Shown here: piece by piece, positions 1 to 9,309 of the stretch
Layout: every line of letters starts with the position of its first letter
How positions within the stretch are numbered: position 1 is the first letter of the stretch
Source: Pigoraptor vietnamica
Lineage: Eukaryota; Opisthokonta; Filasterea
DNA: 26,864 nt
Direction of reading: 5' to 3'
Assembly: GCA_943704525.1 (NCBI GenBank)
Contig: CALSCQ010002107.1
Coordinates: 1-26,864 of the forward strand
Translations under genes and position numbers: made by a program
The notes under the pieces: generated by a model
Databases searched by the model: none
Told to the model about the DNA's origin: nothing
What the model saw: the letters and a program-made list of their open reading frames with translations, nothing else

Positions 1-9
1 AAAAAAAAG

Positions 10-64
<55 letters not shown>
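1..64. repeat. poly-A tract at window edge (poly-T on the dynamin sense strand)
   Basis: The first 64 bases are A except for a G at position 9. On the minus strand this is a T run just downstream of the last dynamin exon seen, so it would lie inside that gene's next intron if the gene model is right. It may also mark a contig end or low-complexity assembly artefact. Confidence 0.9.
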
Positions 65-66
<2 letters not shown>

Positions 67-128
67 CAACGAACCTCGAAGCCAGAGAGACAGCTGACAC
101 AACGCAACGCCTCAAATAAGCAACCCAC

Positions 129-3100
129 CGGCATCGAGGGCCGACCGGGCGGCGCAGCACCGCTGCTGCCACCTGGCGGGGGCGCAGGACGGGCCGGCGT
201 AGGCGTGCTCGTGCTCCCGCCACCGGGGCGGGGAGGCGCCGCCATCGACGTCGGGCGGTTCGACCCAGACGCCGACGGAGCCGGCATGGCAAAGTCGCTG
301 TCCGTGACAATCGGCGGGGGCACGGGCGTGTACTTCGTGTTGAGGTTGATCTCGCCCATGATCTTGAGCGCCTCGCCAGCCATGTTGTACATGCGGAGCA
401 CGTTCTTGCGGCGCTCGGCCGCTTCGGGCGACTCCTCCATAAGCTTGGCCGCGTCGCCACCGGAGCGGTACAGGCCGGCGATAATCTCCGACTTGCAGAA
501 GTCCTTGACGCGCGCGACGAGGAGGAACATGACGGCCTTCGGCACCATGTCCTGCACCGTCTTGTTCACGATGCTCATGTAAGAGTCGACGAGGTTGCGG
601 ATCGTCTCGACCTGTCGCTCGAGGGCGGGGTCGAGGGAGCCGTCGTCGCCATCCTGCAAAACCGCCGCATTGTAAGTCAGATTCCACGTTCCACGCGCCA
701 CGTCGCCACTACTGTTAAATCCCCGTGGAGTTATTCCGCACCACAACGCCAAGTGCAACGTACCTCCGTCTGCACCGCCTCGCGCTCGGGGAACACACCG
801 GCGCGAAGGAACGACGCCTGCCAGTTCTCGAGCTCCTCGGCCGTCGTTGTGTAGAGGTCGAGCGACTTCTGGTCCTTGAAGACGAACCTGAGGCGAGGCG
901 CATCGAAGTGTCAGACGCACGTACCCAACCGGGAACTCGGGGTGCATCGTTTGATTGCGATTTCTGGAAGGAAATGAAAGAAAGGAGTGACAACATACCG
1001 CTGGTCAGGGTTGAAGATCTCAAAGCCAAACTTCTTCGAGCCGAGCGAGAACGAGCTCTGCTTGACCTCGCGAATCTTGAGGCCGTCGAGCTTGAGCACG
1101 TACTTCTGCTCGCGCTCCGTGTCATCCTTGTACCACGTGAGCGCCTCGGCTGCGCAGACAACGGAGTCGCCGTCAGAACAACAGTCACATTCGCGCACGT
1201 GTAAACAGTGCGAATGTGCCGACGGACATGCTGACAGACATGCGAGGGCGCCCTTGGCACAAAAGCACACCTGTCAGCGTGAACCAGTACTCCTTCGACC
1301 CGATAATCGAGCTCGGGCTGCTCAGCCAGCCCTTGCGAATGACCTGGTTGCCAATTGCCTTCTGCGCCTTCGACTTGCCGCTCGCCTTCTCCTGGGCGCT
1401 GCGCAGGGACGCAACAACGACAGACTGTCAGCGATGCGGACAGCAATACAATTGCTACAATGCGGACGAGCTCTCGTCTTACACGCCCACTAGTCATGCG
1501 AATCGAAAACGCAACCACGCGCAATGTCTTACGCGCCCACTAGACATGCGAAAAGGAAAACGCAACCCACCCAGCAAAGCCAATGAACTCGGGGTGGTTC
1601 GTGTTCATGTACGCGAGCTCAAGGTTGATGAGCATCTCGACCTGCTTGTTCGTCACATTGTGGCAGTCCTTGAGGCACGTGCGCGCCAGAGCCTCCACCT
1701 CGTCACGGAGGTTCGGGTACAGTTGCAGCTACGCGCAAAAGGTGAAGACGGTCAATCGTAAGGAAAGACGATCACGTTAAAAAACGACACGCATGTTAAA
1801 GAGCACATAACCACCATGGGACGAACAACTCACCTTCTCCGCACACTGGCCAATGACATTGCCGAGTTCGAGCACGCAGAGCTCGACGCACTTGAGCGAC
1901 GGCTCCTTCATCTGGGCGATGAGGCGCTTGCAGATGGCCTCGAAGGCCATGTCGGGGGTGAAGAGACCCGTGCGGATACCGTGGATGTTGCGGATGGCGA
2001 ACGAAATCTCCTTGCGCAGCGTCCGCTCATCGTACTCCATCTGAGACACAAACAAAACAAGCACACTTGTCAGAGACTTGGTACCCACATTGAAACACAG
2101 CAGCTAAGGACGACTCCGACGAAGGACAAGGCCACCGCACCTTGACGAGCTCGAAGGGGAAACGCTCGTGGAAGATCCTGCTGATGCGCGCACCACCCGA
2201 GAGCTCCGAGAGCGAAATGTCGTCGCCAGAGCCGTCAATCCTCTTGAAGAAATCGTCGGCAAACTGCTGGCAGAGCTGGAGCATGACCTTCGTCTTGAGC
2301 GACGGGTCGTCGGCGTCCATGTTCTTCATCTCCGATACCTCCTTCTCGAGCGTCTGCATCTGGTGCTGCAGCTTCCCCTTGAGCTCGGGCAGCGTGTCGC
2401 GAATGTGGTTCGTCAGCTGCTGGTTGAGCACCTTCTGCAGGTACAGCGTGCCCATGCGGTCCGCCATGTGCGCGTACGCCGGGTGGTTCATGAAAAACTG
2501 GCGCTCGGCGGCGAGGGCGGCGCGAATGTCCTTGCGGCCCTCAATGTCCTTCTGCGAACGGTTCACGACACCGACGTAGCCACGGCGCAGCGGCAGCAGC
2601 TTGTTCTCGAGAATCTCGCGCGCGTCAGTGCCGGCGTCCATGAGATCCTGAACACGCGCGAAACTCCATATCATTAGCCAAGCCGCAACGTGCAGTTTCA
2701 TGACAGAAACACCGCAAAGCATTCCACGCACCAGCTTGGTAATGACACCAATCGTCCGGAGACCGTTGGGGTCGACCTCCTTGGCAATCTTGAGCGCGTC
2801 CGAGTTGGCGAGATCGGAGTTGGCGGGGGAGACGGCAAGGATGAGGCAGTTCGGCTTCGTGATGAACTGCATGAGCATGTCCCTAATCTGGAACTCAATG
2901 TCTGCAGCACACGCGCAGCCGGAGTGAGACAGGGCATCGAGTGACATACTCCCATTTCAACAGCAATGCGCGCGAAGAGGAAAGAGCAATATAGCTCGAC
3001 AGGATCACCCACCCTTCGGCTGGTCACCGACGGGCACCTTCGTGAGACCGGGAAGATCGATCAGCGTCAGGTTGAGCACGTTCGGCGAGAAGACGCGGAG

Positions 3101-3670
3101 CGAAATGGGGATGGGAGAAATGTTCTTGTTGCTGCCCGTGACACGGTCCGTCTCCGCCTCAATTTCGCGTCGAATCTCATCGAAGTCGGTATACTTCTTG
3201 CCTTTCGCGTGCAAGAATTCTCCATACTCTGCCGCGCACAACAAGTCGCAACGTTCAGAATCCCGAAAAAATGGGGGAAAAAAAAAGAACTCATTGAAAA
3301 TATCTGATCGAGTTCCACCCACCTGGTCCTTTGTTGAATACGAGCTGGAGAATGAGAGGACGACGGGTGACGATACCGGCACCACGGGGAAGAAAATCCC
3401 TAATAGCGCGAAGAGAAAGTAAGAAATCCACTCTGTGTGCGCGAATGCCTTTCACGCAAAAGAGAGTGGGAAAAGGGAAGAGGGAGGTGTGAGTCGGCTG
3501 CAAACTCACTTTCCGACGAAGTTCTCGAGCACGGACGACTTGCCCGCAGACTGGCTACCGACGACGGCAATCTGCGGCAGATCGAGCGGGTTGTCGAGAC
3601 CCATGTGCGAGAACGCATCGTGAAGCTTATTCACGAGCGGAATCAGGTCCGCCATGCCCTGGTTTCCCAT
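129..3670 (-). CDS. DNM: Classical dynamin GTPase (GTPase-middle-PH-GED-proline-rich), 3' end outside window
   Basis: Large GTPase that assembles around necks of budding membranes and cuts them off on GTP hydrolysis, typically at clathrin-coated pits. Eleven exons join in frame: 3670-3510, 3399-3323, 3228-3013, 2901-2732, 2647-2141, 2040-1834, 1728-1571, 1398-1271, 1149-999, 887-764, 653-129, giving 808 residues. Visible: P-loop GSQSAGKSS (about 38-46), switch I around [19 protein letters not shown] split by a phase-0 intron, stalk/middle domain (about 210-490), PH domain from NQVIRKGWL (about 516-625) including GSKEYWF and WYKDD, GED starting [16 protein letters not shown] (about 640-735), then a Pro/Gly-rich tail. 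Human dynamin-1 is 864 residues, so little is missing. After codon 808 (MP) a GTGGGT donor is followed by no clear acceptor, so the last exon lies beyond the left edge. ATG at 3670 ([15 protein letters not shown]) fits the family N terminus. The call is near certain. Confidence 0.97.
1475..1570. repeat. Tandem duplication inside dynamin intron 7
   Basis: Two copies of an imperfect repeat of about 45 bp (1475-1517 and 1524-1570), each containing CGCCCACTAG, then CATGCGAA, then AACGCAACC. They lie wholly within the 172-bp intron 1399-1570, the longest intron of the dynamin gene in the window. The second copy runs up to the donor. This is probably a local slippage duplication. Confidence 0.8.
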
Positions 3671-4123
3671 TTTCTTGTCGGTCGACGCCGCGCAAGCGCA
3701 GCCACACGACTTACAAACCGAATTTCGCGAGCGGACTAGTAACGAAAGCTACGCCCACACCAATAGTGCTGGGGGACCGAGAGACAAGCGGGTAAGAGAT
3801 GCGTTGAAGTGAGAGGGTATATGCTCCAGCGAGCTGAGAACGTGAAAGATGCACTCCAGCGTCCAATGTAAAATGACAGCGTATTTCAAAGGGCAATCCC
3901 GAAGTGTGCCACGCCTACGACAATTTTTGTGCTTCGCTGAATCCACCCGCCACAAGCACACACATCACGCATATATACCCACCACTGTAGCAAAAATGAG
4001 TGCACGCCCCACACACTCAGCACTGGAAAATTAACACGCGACGCAGGAGAACCTGTCGGCAAGCCGGTTTTCAGCGTTCGTGGAACAAGGAAGATGCGGT
4101 CTCGCTCTGTGGTTGTGATGTGT

Positions 4124-4151
4124 TGTGTGTGTGTGTGTGTGTGTGTGTGTT
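4124..4151. repeat. (GT)n microsatellite
   Basis: About 13 uninterrupted GT units in the spacer upstream of dynamin, at the border where the AT-rich island begins. Confidence 0.95.
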
Positions 4152-4597
4152 GCCCCTGCAAAAATAATTCAAACTTTGGTACAATTTTCATACTAAAGAC
4201 AACCCGCAAATTATGTTTCGATTTTTCGAATATATTTCCAGGCACAAAATTACCTATAAAAGCAGGTGAAGTCGCCGTTGCTAAAAATATTCAACCGGTT
4301 TTTGTGAGGCAATAAATTGAAAATTACACCAAATTGTGAGGAAAAAGCGACCCAGTCTCCATCTATGAACCCCCTGCATCAAAGTACTATATATGGTTAA
4401 TTTGCCGCTCATGTCACAAATAAGGATATTTTTACTTATGATTGTAACAATTTTGTTACTCCGTTCCAGCAAACTTACCAGGGTAGTGTAGTGGAACCAT
4501 GGGCAATTGCCTTATCCTGTCGTACAAGACATGAAGACTAACTTGAAAGAGAAGGCGAATAAAGGAGAGAACAAAACCCCTTATCTTCAAAAATAAC

Positions 4598-4599
<2 letters not shown>

Positions 4600-4641
<42 letters not shown>
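4600..4641. repeat. (TA)n microsatellite
   Basis: About 20 uninterrupted AT units ending some 20 bp beyond the stop codon of the CRT-like gene, so it probably falls in that gene's 3' UTR or terminator region. No AATAAA is visible on the minus strand before it. Confidence 0.95.
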
Positions 4642-4644
<3 letters not shown>

Positions 4645-4659
4645 TTTCCGCCGAGCGCG

Positions 4660-5724
4660 TCATACGCCCCCGTCAAGTGGAGCGCCCGGCTTCTGTTGCG
4701 GCGCGGCGTGTGCACTTTCCCGTTGAAACGCGACGAGTCCGGCGACGACAAGAACGAGTCCGACCACACTTCCCACCGTCGCATCCGCGGCGTGTAGAAG
4801 AGGGAGCGGCAAGCAAAACGCGACGTATGTAAGCGGGATGGATACCGTCACCGCCACGAACGACAGCGTAGCGCCGGCGACCTTCACGAGGGTCAATATC
4901 GCGATGTTCCAGCCGAGATTAACGGTCACATAACCGAGCGCGAGCCACGGCATCGTATCCGCGCACACGCCGGGCGTCGCGCCGGCGAGACATTTCGCAC
5001 CTTCGGACGCCGCCTCCGGGTTCGGCAGAGAAACGGATGCGGGAAGGACACGGCCGAGTGCCATCGATACCGCCGGCTGCATGAGCATGAGGACGAATAT
5101 CCAGAGGCACTGAAACAGCGACCCGAAGCTGTTAACGACGAACACATCGGGGCGATGCGAATCTGCAAACGCCATCTCCTTTGCGACGAACGCAAGCGAA
5201 CCAATGACGCCACTCGCAGCGTACGCGAGCGCGCTCGCCGCAGGAAAATCGACCATGTCAAACACAGCCGACACGGTTGTGGTCGTCGATACGGCGGCGG
5301 TCGCGCCAGCGACTACGAGGGCGGCGCCGATGAATTGTAAGCGCGAGTAGCTAATCTTCAGTAGAACGGCGGATAGCAACATGGTCGACGGCAAACCCAT
5401 CTGCGACAGGATGGGCAGGAGAGTGCCGGGTATTCGCGCGGCCGACACGACGCCCACATAATACGCCGCCGCCTCGAAAAAACCGATGAGGACGAATCGC
5501 ATTTTCGGCACGGACATCATGTGCGGAGTGACGATGCCCGCCTTGCGCCGCGCAAAGAGGATCGAGAAGTAGACGAACACGTAGCCGAAGGTCACGAATT
5601 GCGAAATGACGTACGGGTAGTCGCGCATGGGCACGAGCATGATTTTGTAGAGCACGCGATTCAAAACGCCCAGCACGACAATGGCGGCGACCAGTGGGCC
5701 CTGCCGCCCGCGCGCGCTCGTCAT
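4660..5724 (-). CDS. CRT: CRT-like (chloroquine-resistance-transporter family) 10-TM membrane transporter
   Basis: Single-exon gene of 354 residues from ATG 5724 (MTSARGRQG). An in-frame upstream ATG at 5814 would add 30 residues without hydrophobic character. About ten hydrophobic segments are visible, in the paired arrangement of the drug/metabolite transporter superfamily. Features typical of CRT/CLT proteins: the MGLPSTMLLS helix, the SLAFVAKEMAF segment near the middle (family pattern ending K/R-E-x-x-F), and a loop carrying two cysteines (KCLAGATPGVC) before the last helices. Known relatives are vacuolar/lysosomal (PfCRT, Dictyostelium Crtp) or plastid (plant CLT, glutathione/gamma-glutamylcysteine) exporters. 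By analogy this one may export small peptides, amino acids or thiols from an acidic compartment, but the substrate is inference. Unlike most of its neighbours it has no intron. It lies 249 bp behind the homeobox gene on the same strand. Confidence 0.85.
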   Translation of the reverse strand: MTSARGRQGPLVAAIVVLGVLNRVLYKIMLVPMRDYPYVISQFVTFGYVFVYFSILFARRKAGIVTPHMMSVPKMRFVLIGFFEAAAYYVGVVSAARIPGTLLPILSQMGLPSTMLLSAVLLKISYSRLQFIGAALVVAGATAAVSTTTTVSAVFDMVDFPAASALAYAASGVIGSLAFVAKEMAFADSHRPDVFVVNSFGSLFQCLWIFVLMLMQPAVSMALGRVLPASVSLPNPEAASEGAKCLAGATPGVCADTMPWLALGYVTVNLGWNIAILTLVKVAGATLSFVAVTVSIPLTYVAFCLPLPLLHAADATVGSVVGLVLVVAGLVAFQRESAHAAPQQKPGAPLDGGV

Positions 5725-5972
5725 GGTTGAGGGTGGTGCGGATCTCACGATGCCATTCTGAACAACAAGGGAAGAAAGAGCCGATGGCAGCAGGTGTGTC
5801 ACATCACGCTGCATCAGGGAGAGCTCTTCAAGATGCTCAACGATGATGACGCCGTCAGGTTACCATCAACACGGTAGATGGCCACACCACGCACACACAC
5901 ACACAACGCCAACGGTTATTCACTGCCTGAACCCCAAAAAATATTATATTAACGCAGCAGTGCTGCTTGCGT
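5725..5972. other. Spacer between homeobox 3' end and CRT-like gene
   Basis: 248 bp holding the CRT-like promoter or 5' UTR and the homeobox 3' flank. A short CA run lies near 5889-5904. The region is open in the CRT frame back to 5814, so the true start could be there. Confidence 0.6.
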
Positions 5973-8521
5973 TTACGTCTGCGAGTTCGTTGGAGGCTCC
6001 GTCTCCATTGCCTGTGCATCCGATCCCGCTTCTGCACCGTCGCTCACTTCTTGGCGTCCGGCTTCTCCGCCAGCAGGGGTCGCTTGCGAAATTTCCTCGC
6101 GTTCCACGGGCAAGTTCACGGGCGCTCCTTGCTCCACTCCCGAAGGACTTGTCTGCTGCGCGTCGCCCATGGCGCTTGCAGCTGGCGCCGCGGCGGCAAC
6201 GGCGGGCTTCGCGGGCGCTGACGCCAGTGGCATGCCTCGTCTCATGTTCTGTGGGTACATAATCTCAGAATCAACGACACGACCTCGCATATACTCGCAC
6301 ACAAGCAGGAATATTGGGCCGTCCGTATACTCACCGTGAATCTCGCCGTCTTGGCCGGAAACGAGTCGCCACACGCGCGCGCGATTGCCTTCTTGAAGCG
6401 GATGCGCTTGTTGCCGAACCAGTTGCTCACCTGGAGCAGCGTAATGCCGCACCGCTCGGCAAGGGCCTCCTTGTCCGCCTCGGTCGGGTACGGATCGCCA
6501 ATGTGCGACGCAAACCATCCCTCCAGTATGTCGCTCACGGCCTCTGTGAAATTGCCGCGCTTTCCCCTGTCCCGCGGGAGATTAGAAAGGTGAGGGCCCG
6601 TCAACACGAGCAACGAAACGTTTCAGAGTCAACTGTCTCCCCGCTAAGGAGAAGCGACGAATCGGAAGCTCAAAGAAAGATGACCTTTCCTCCCACCTGG
6701 ATGCGGCCAGTCGCTTGGCGCGAGTGAAGATGACGGCCTCGCATGCCGTCTGCTTCAGTCGCATTCGCAGCGATATGAAGCGCGCCGCAACACTTGCGAG
6801 CGCCGTTTCCACGTCTTGCTCGACAATGGGACGCACCAACGCCTGCTCTGCGATGAGGCCGCTCACGTGCTGCATGAAGGTCGCCGTACACTACGACGGA
6901 GGTCAGGAGACACGCAAGTTGGGTAAGAGGTAACTGCAGGTGAGAAAAAAAAAAAGTTCCCAGCAATTGACCCTCACCTCATCCAACTGCATTCCATTGG
7001 AAGCCGACAGGCGAACGCAATTGTGAGAAAAGGAGGTCGGTGGGTTAGTATATGAGCCCCAACAGAGACGCATACACACACACACACACACACATGCGCG
7101 CGCACCCTGTCGCACCTTCTCCCGTTCCTCCCGGTACACAGTTGCCATTGCTTGGAGCCGCGCCGTGACGAAGCCGCCCACACGGCCAGTCGCTGCCTTC
7201 CCAGCCATGGTCGTGTCACCGGCCTCCGCCTCGGCGTCGCCCTCGCGCTCCGATTCGCTAAGATCGCTCCCCATGCCCTCCTCGCTGATATCCATCTGCG
7301 CAGCGCCGTCGTCTTCGGTCCTCCCCGTGTGTGCACCCGACGGTCGAGTCGAGTGGACCGCACTCGGCGCGCCTTTCACGCCGTTCTCGACTTTATGTTG
7401 CGCCTCTGGGTGCGATGTAACGGCGGGCGCGACCTCGAGGTGCTTTCGCAAGAAGATGTCCATGCTGGCCTCGTCCACGCCGTTTTCGCCACTGTCGCGC
7501 ATTGGTCGGGACAGGTAGGACGTAAACGGTACCGGTTGTGGCCGATACGGCTCGCCCAGTGCCTTCAGTCGCCGCACGTCGCTGAGAGCTTGCCGCAAGG
7601 AGGGAAAGCCGGGGTGCGACAAGAGACCCTGCTTGCTGCGGCGCCCAAACCAGGACAGTTACACACGGAAATATACCGCGCGCACGGATGCACAATATCT
7701 GAAGAGACTGAATGGAAGGAGAGGGAACACACTCACATATCCTCTGCCTCGGCGAGTGAGACGTCGCGCACGGAGACCATTCGCAGGAACAGGGAGGACG
7801 CCGTCAACTCCTCCTCCCTGCCACCATCAAGCTGCATCGGGCCGTCATCCCCGCCCCAACTCGGCGCGACCGCAGGCTCAGACACAGCGACGCCCGCGTA
7901 GTCCACGCCACCGTCCATCGACGGCGCGCGCATTCGTCCGGCGTAAGGCGGCGGCGCGCGGTCGTCAGCCTGCAATAACCATCGACCGGGATACGGCGGC
8001 GGTTCGGCGTCTGGCGGAGGAACAGCCGCCATAGGCTGCGCGTGCGGGTGCGCATACGACAGCTGCGGCTGATGAAAGGGCGGCTGCGGCTGCACGTCGG
8101 CGACCGCGTGCGGCGCGTACATGGGAGGGAAAGCCGAAGGGTATGCCGCCAGTGGCCATCGTCCCGTCGTCGCGCTCTCAGGCGCAGACGCCGCCGCATC
8201 CGCACTCAGAACGTGGCCCTTACCCGCTCCCGGAAAGCCGCCCGACGAGACATAGAACGCAGGCGGTCCAACTGGGCGGTAATGAATGGTCCCCGTGCCT
8301 GATCCCGTCAGCGGCGCAGACGCAGGTGGCGGTAGTGATGCACCCCCTCCCGCTCCCGCGTGTCCGTTCAGTGGGGAAGGGAGATCGGCGCGAGCGTCCG
8401 CTGCTACGGCGGGATGTGCGAGGCGGATGTGCGACCCAAAATATGTCGGCGGCGGCCCAAGTGTCCCAACGGACTGCGCTGCGGGTGCGTCTGCGCCATT
8501 CGCGCCGATGGCGTCCGCCAT
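5973..8521 (-). CDS. PBX: PBX-class (PBC) TALE homeodomain transcription factor
   Basis: Six exons join in frame: 8521-7737, 7635-7116, 6986-6978 (9 nt), 6890-6697, 6566-6335, 6248-5973, giving 671 residues. Residues 1-260 are Pro/Gly/Ala/Tyr-rich and probably disordered. Residues 300-390 are acidic and Ser-rich. A PBC-B-like block (about 420-502) includes YREEREK, FMQHVSGLIAEQ, RPI and LRMRLKQTACEAV, which match PBX1 with the same spacing. The homeodomain follows (about 503-566), with the three-residue extension in DPYP and helix 3 VSNWFGNKRIRFKK. Gly at homeodomain position 50 is the PBC mark (MEIS/PKNOX carry Ile). After it comes AKTA, as in the PBX extension, and an Ala/Glu-rich tail. Family role: nuclear DNA binding as a heterodimer with a MEIS-type TALE partner, which is not in this window. 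ATG 8521 is the only sensible start; the preceding in-frame codon is GTG. Confidence 0.93.
6978..6986 (-). other. 9-nt microexon of the PBX-class gene
   Basis: TTGGATGAG (Leu-Asp-Glu), phase 0 on both sides. It is preceded by TGCAG and followed by GTGAGG. The next upstream donor is AAG|GTGCG (7116/7115) and the next downstream acceptor is TCGTAG (6891). Including it gives exactly the residue count of animal PBX between the ELEK-like and FMQHV-like positions; skipping it leaves the frame intact but deletes three residues. Confidence 0.8.
7074..7094. repeat. (CA)n microsatellite, sense-strand (TG)n in homeobox intron 2
   Basis: About ten CA units on the plus strand, i.e. TG on the transcribed strand's sense. 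It lies some 20 nt after the donor of the intron 7115-6987. Confidence 0.9.
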
Positions 8522-9309
8522 CACGGAGGGATTTCAGTCACCGCCGTCGAGTCATGGCACGCCGGTTGGCAGATGGACTTGACGTTTCGCAATTGCGCCC
8601 GAAATGACGGAGAAGCGGAACGAACCACGCCGGCGCCTATTGAAGGGAAAAATGATTGCACGTAAAGCAACGACCGCTGAAGAGACGCGTGTTGTAGCTC
8701 TGGCGGCGGCGCGAACTGGCCCAGGAAACACGGGGCCGATGCCGAGACAGTAAGTGACCGCAGCGCCGTGAACAACGACCCCTTCCTCGCACTGTACGAC
8801 GAAACAGCAACGCCTTACTCGTGAAGAAAGTGAGATGATTCTCAGTTTGTCGTGAACCACGAAAGATGCACTGCGCGTGTTCTATGCCGCTCGGCGAGTT
8901 TATAGCTTTCCACACACCCGGCGAGTCGTCGCCATGTCAAAAGTAACCGCAAAATATCCGACTATATAACGATTTTCGAATCGGAAGTGATCAGTTGTGT
9001 TCTGTTAGTGACAGCAGCGATTGTGAAATTTGTTATGTAGTATAAAACGTCATTCTCCAGTGGCTGTCAAAAAACCTGTCACCTACGAGAGCAGTGACTG
9101 CAAAGCCCCGTCCCACTCGCCCCACCGCCCTCAAAGCGAGAGAGATCTTTCAGACGATAGACAAGAGTCAGGTTCACTTCATGATGCGTGGGGGAAAGAA
9201 CAGTGACGCAGCAAAGGTCACAATTGGAAGCTGAAAAACGCGCACGCAACACCACGACGCAAGACGCAAGCACGCAACAAAAATGCCGCGATTCCCAACT
9301 CCCAGGCAC
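8522..9309. other. Spacer: homeobox upstream region and receptor-L/FN3 3' flank
   Basis: 788 bp without a supported gene. Positions 8935-9060 are AT-richer and include TATATA-like sequence (8962-8967) and a small hairpin with a TTCG loop (8970-8983). On the minus strand the TATA-like site lies about 440 bp upstream of the homeobox ATG, so promoter function is only a possibility. Confidence 0.6.

Larger units (their letters stand above)
3671..4659. other. Intergenic spacer: dynamin upstream region and CRT-like 3' flank
   Basis: No convincing gene. The part next to the dynamin start (3671-4090) is of mixed composition and contains a CATATATA stretch near 3969-3976, about 300 bp upstream of the dynamin ATG. 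This is a possible TATA element but not proven. From about 4150 to 4659 the sequence becomes clearly AT-rich, unlike the surrounding GC-rich genes, and ends in a TA microsatellite. Confidence 0.7.

Noticed and set aside
112-687. 191-residue minus-strand open frame over the last dynamin exon
   Set aside because: It is in a different frame from exon 11, which continues the dynamin GED in phase with exon 10.
4473-4560. ACTTACC followed by a GGTAGTGTAGTGG stretch, reminiscent of a U1 snRNA 5' end or a tRNA D-arm
   Set aside because: No U1 loop I or II core, no Sm site and no matching stems follow. No T-arm GTTCGAATCC or cloverleaf pairing can be found.
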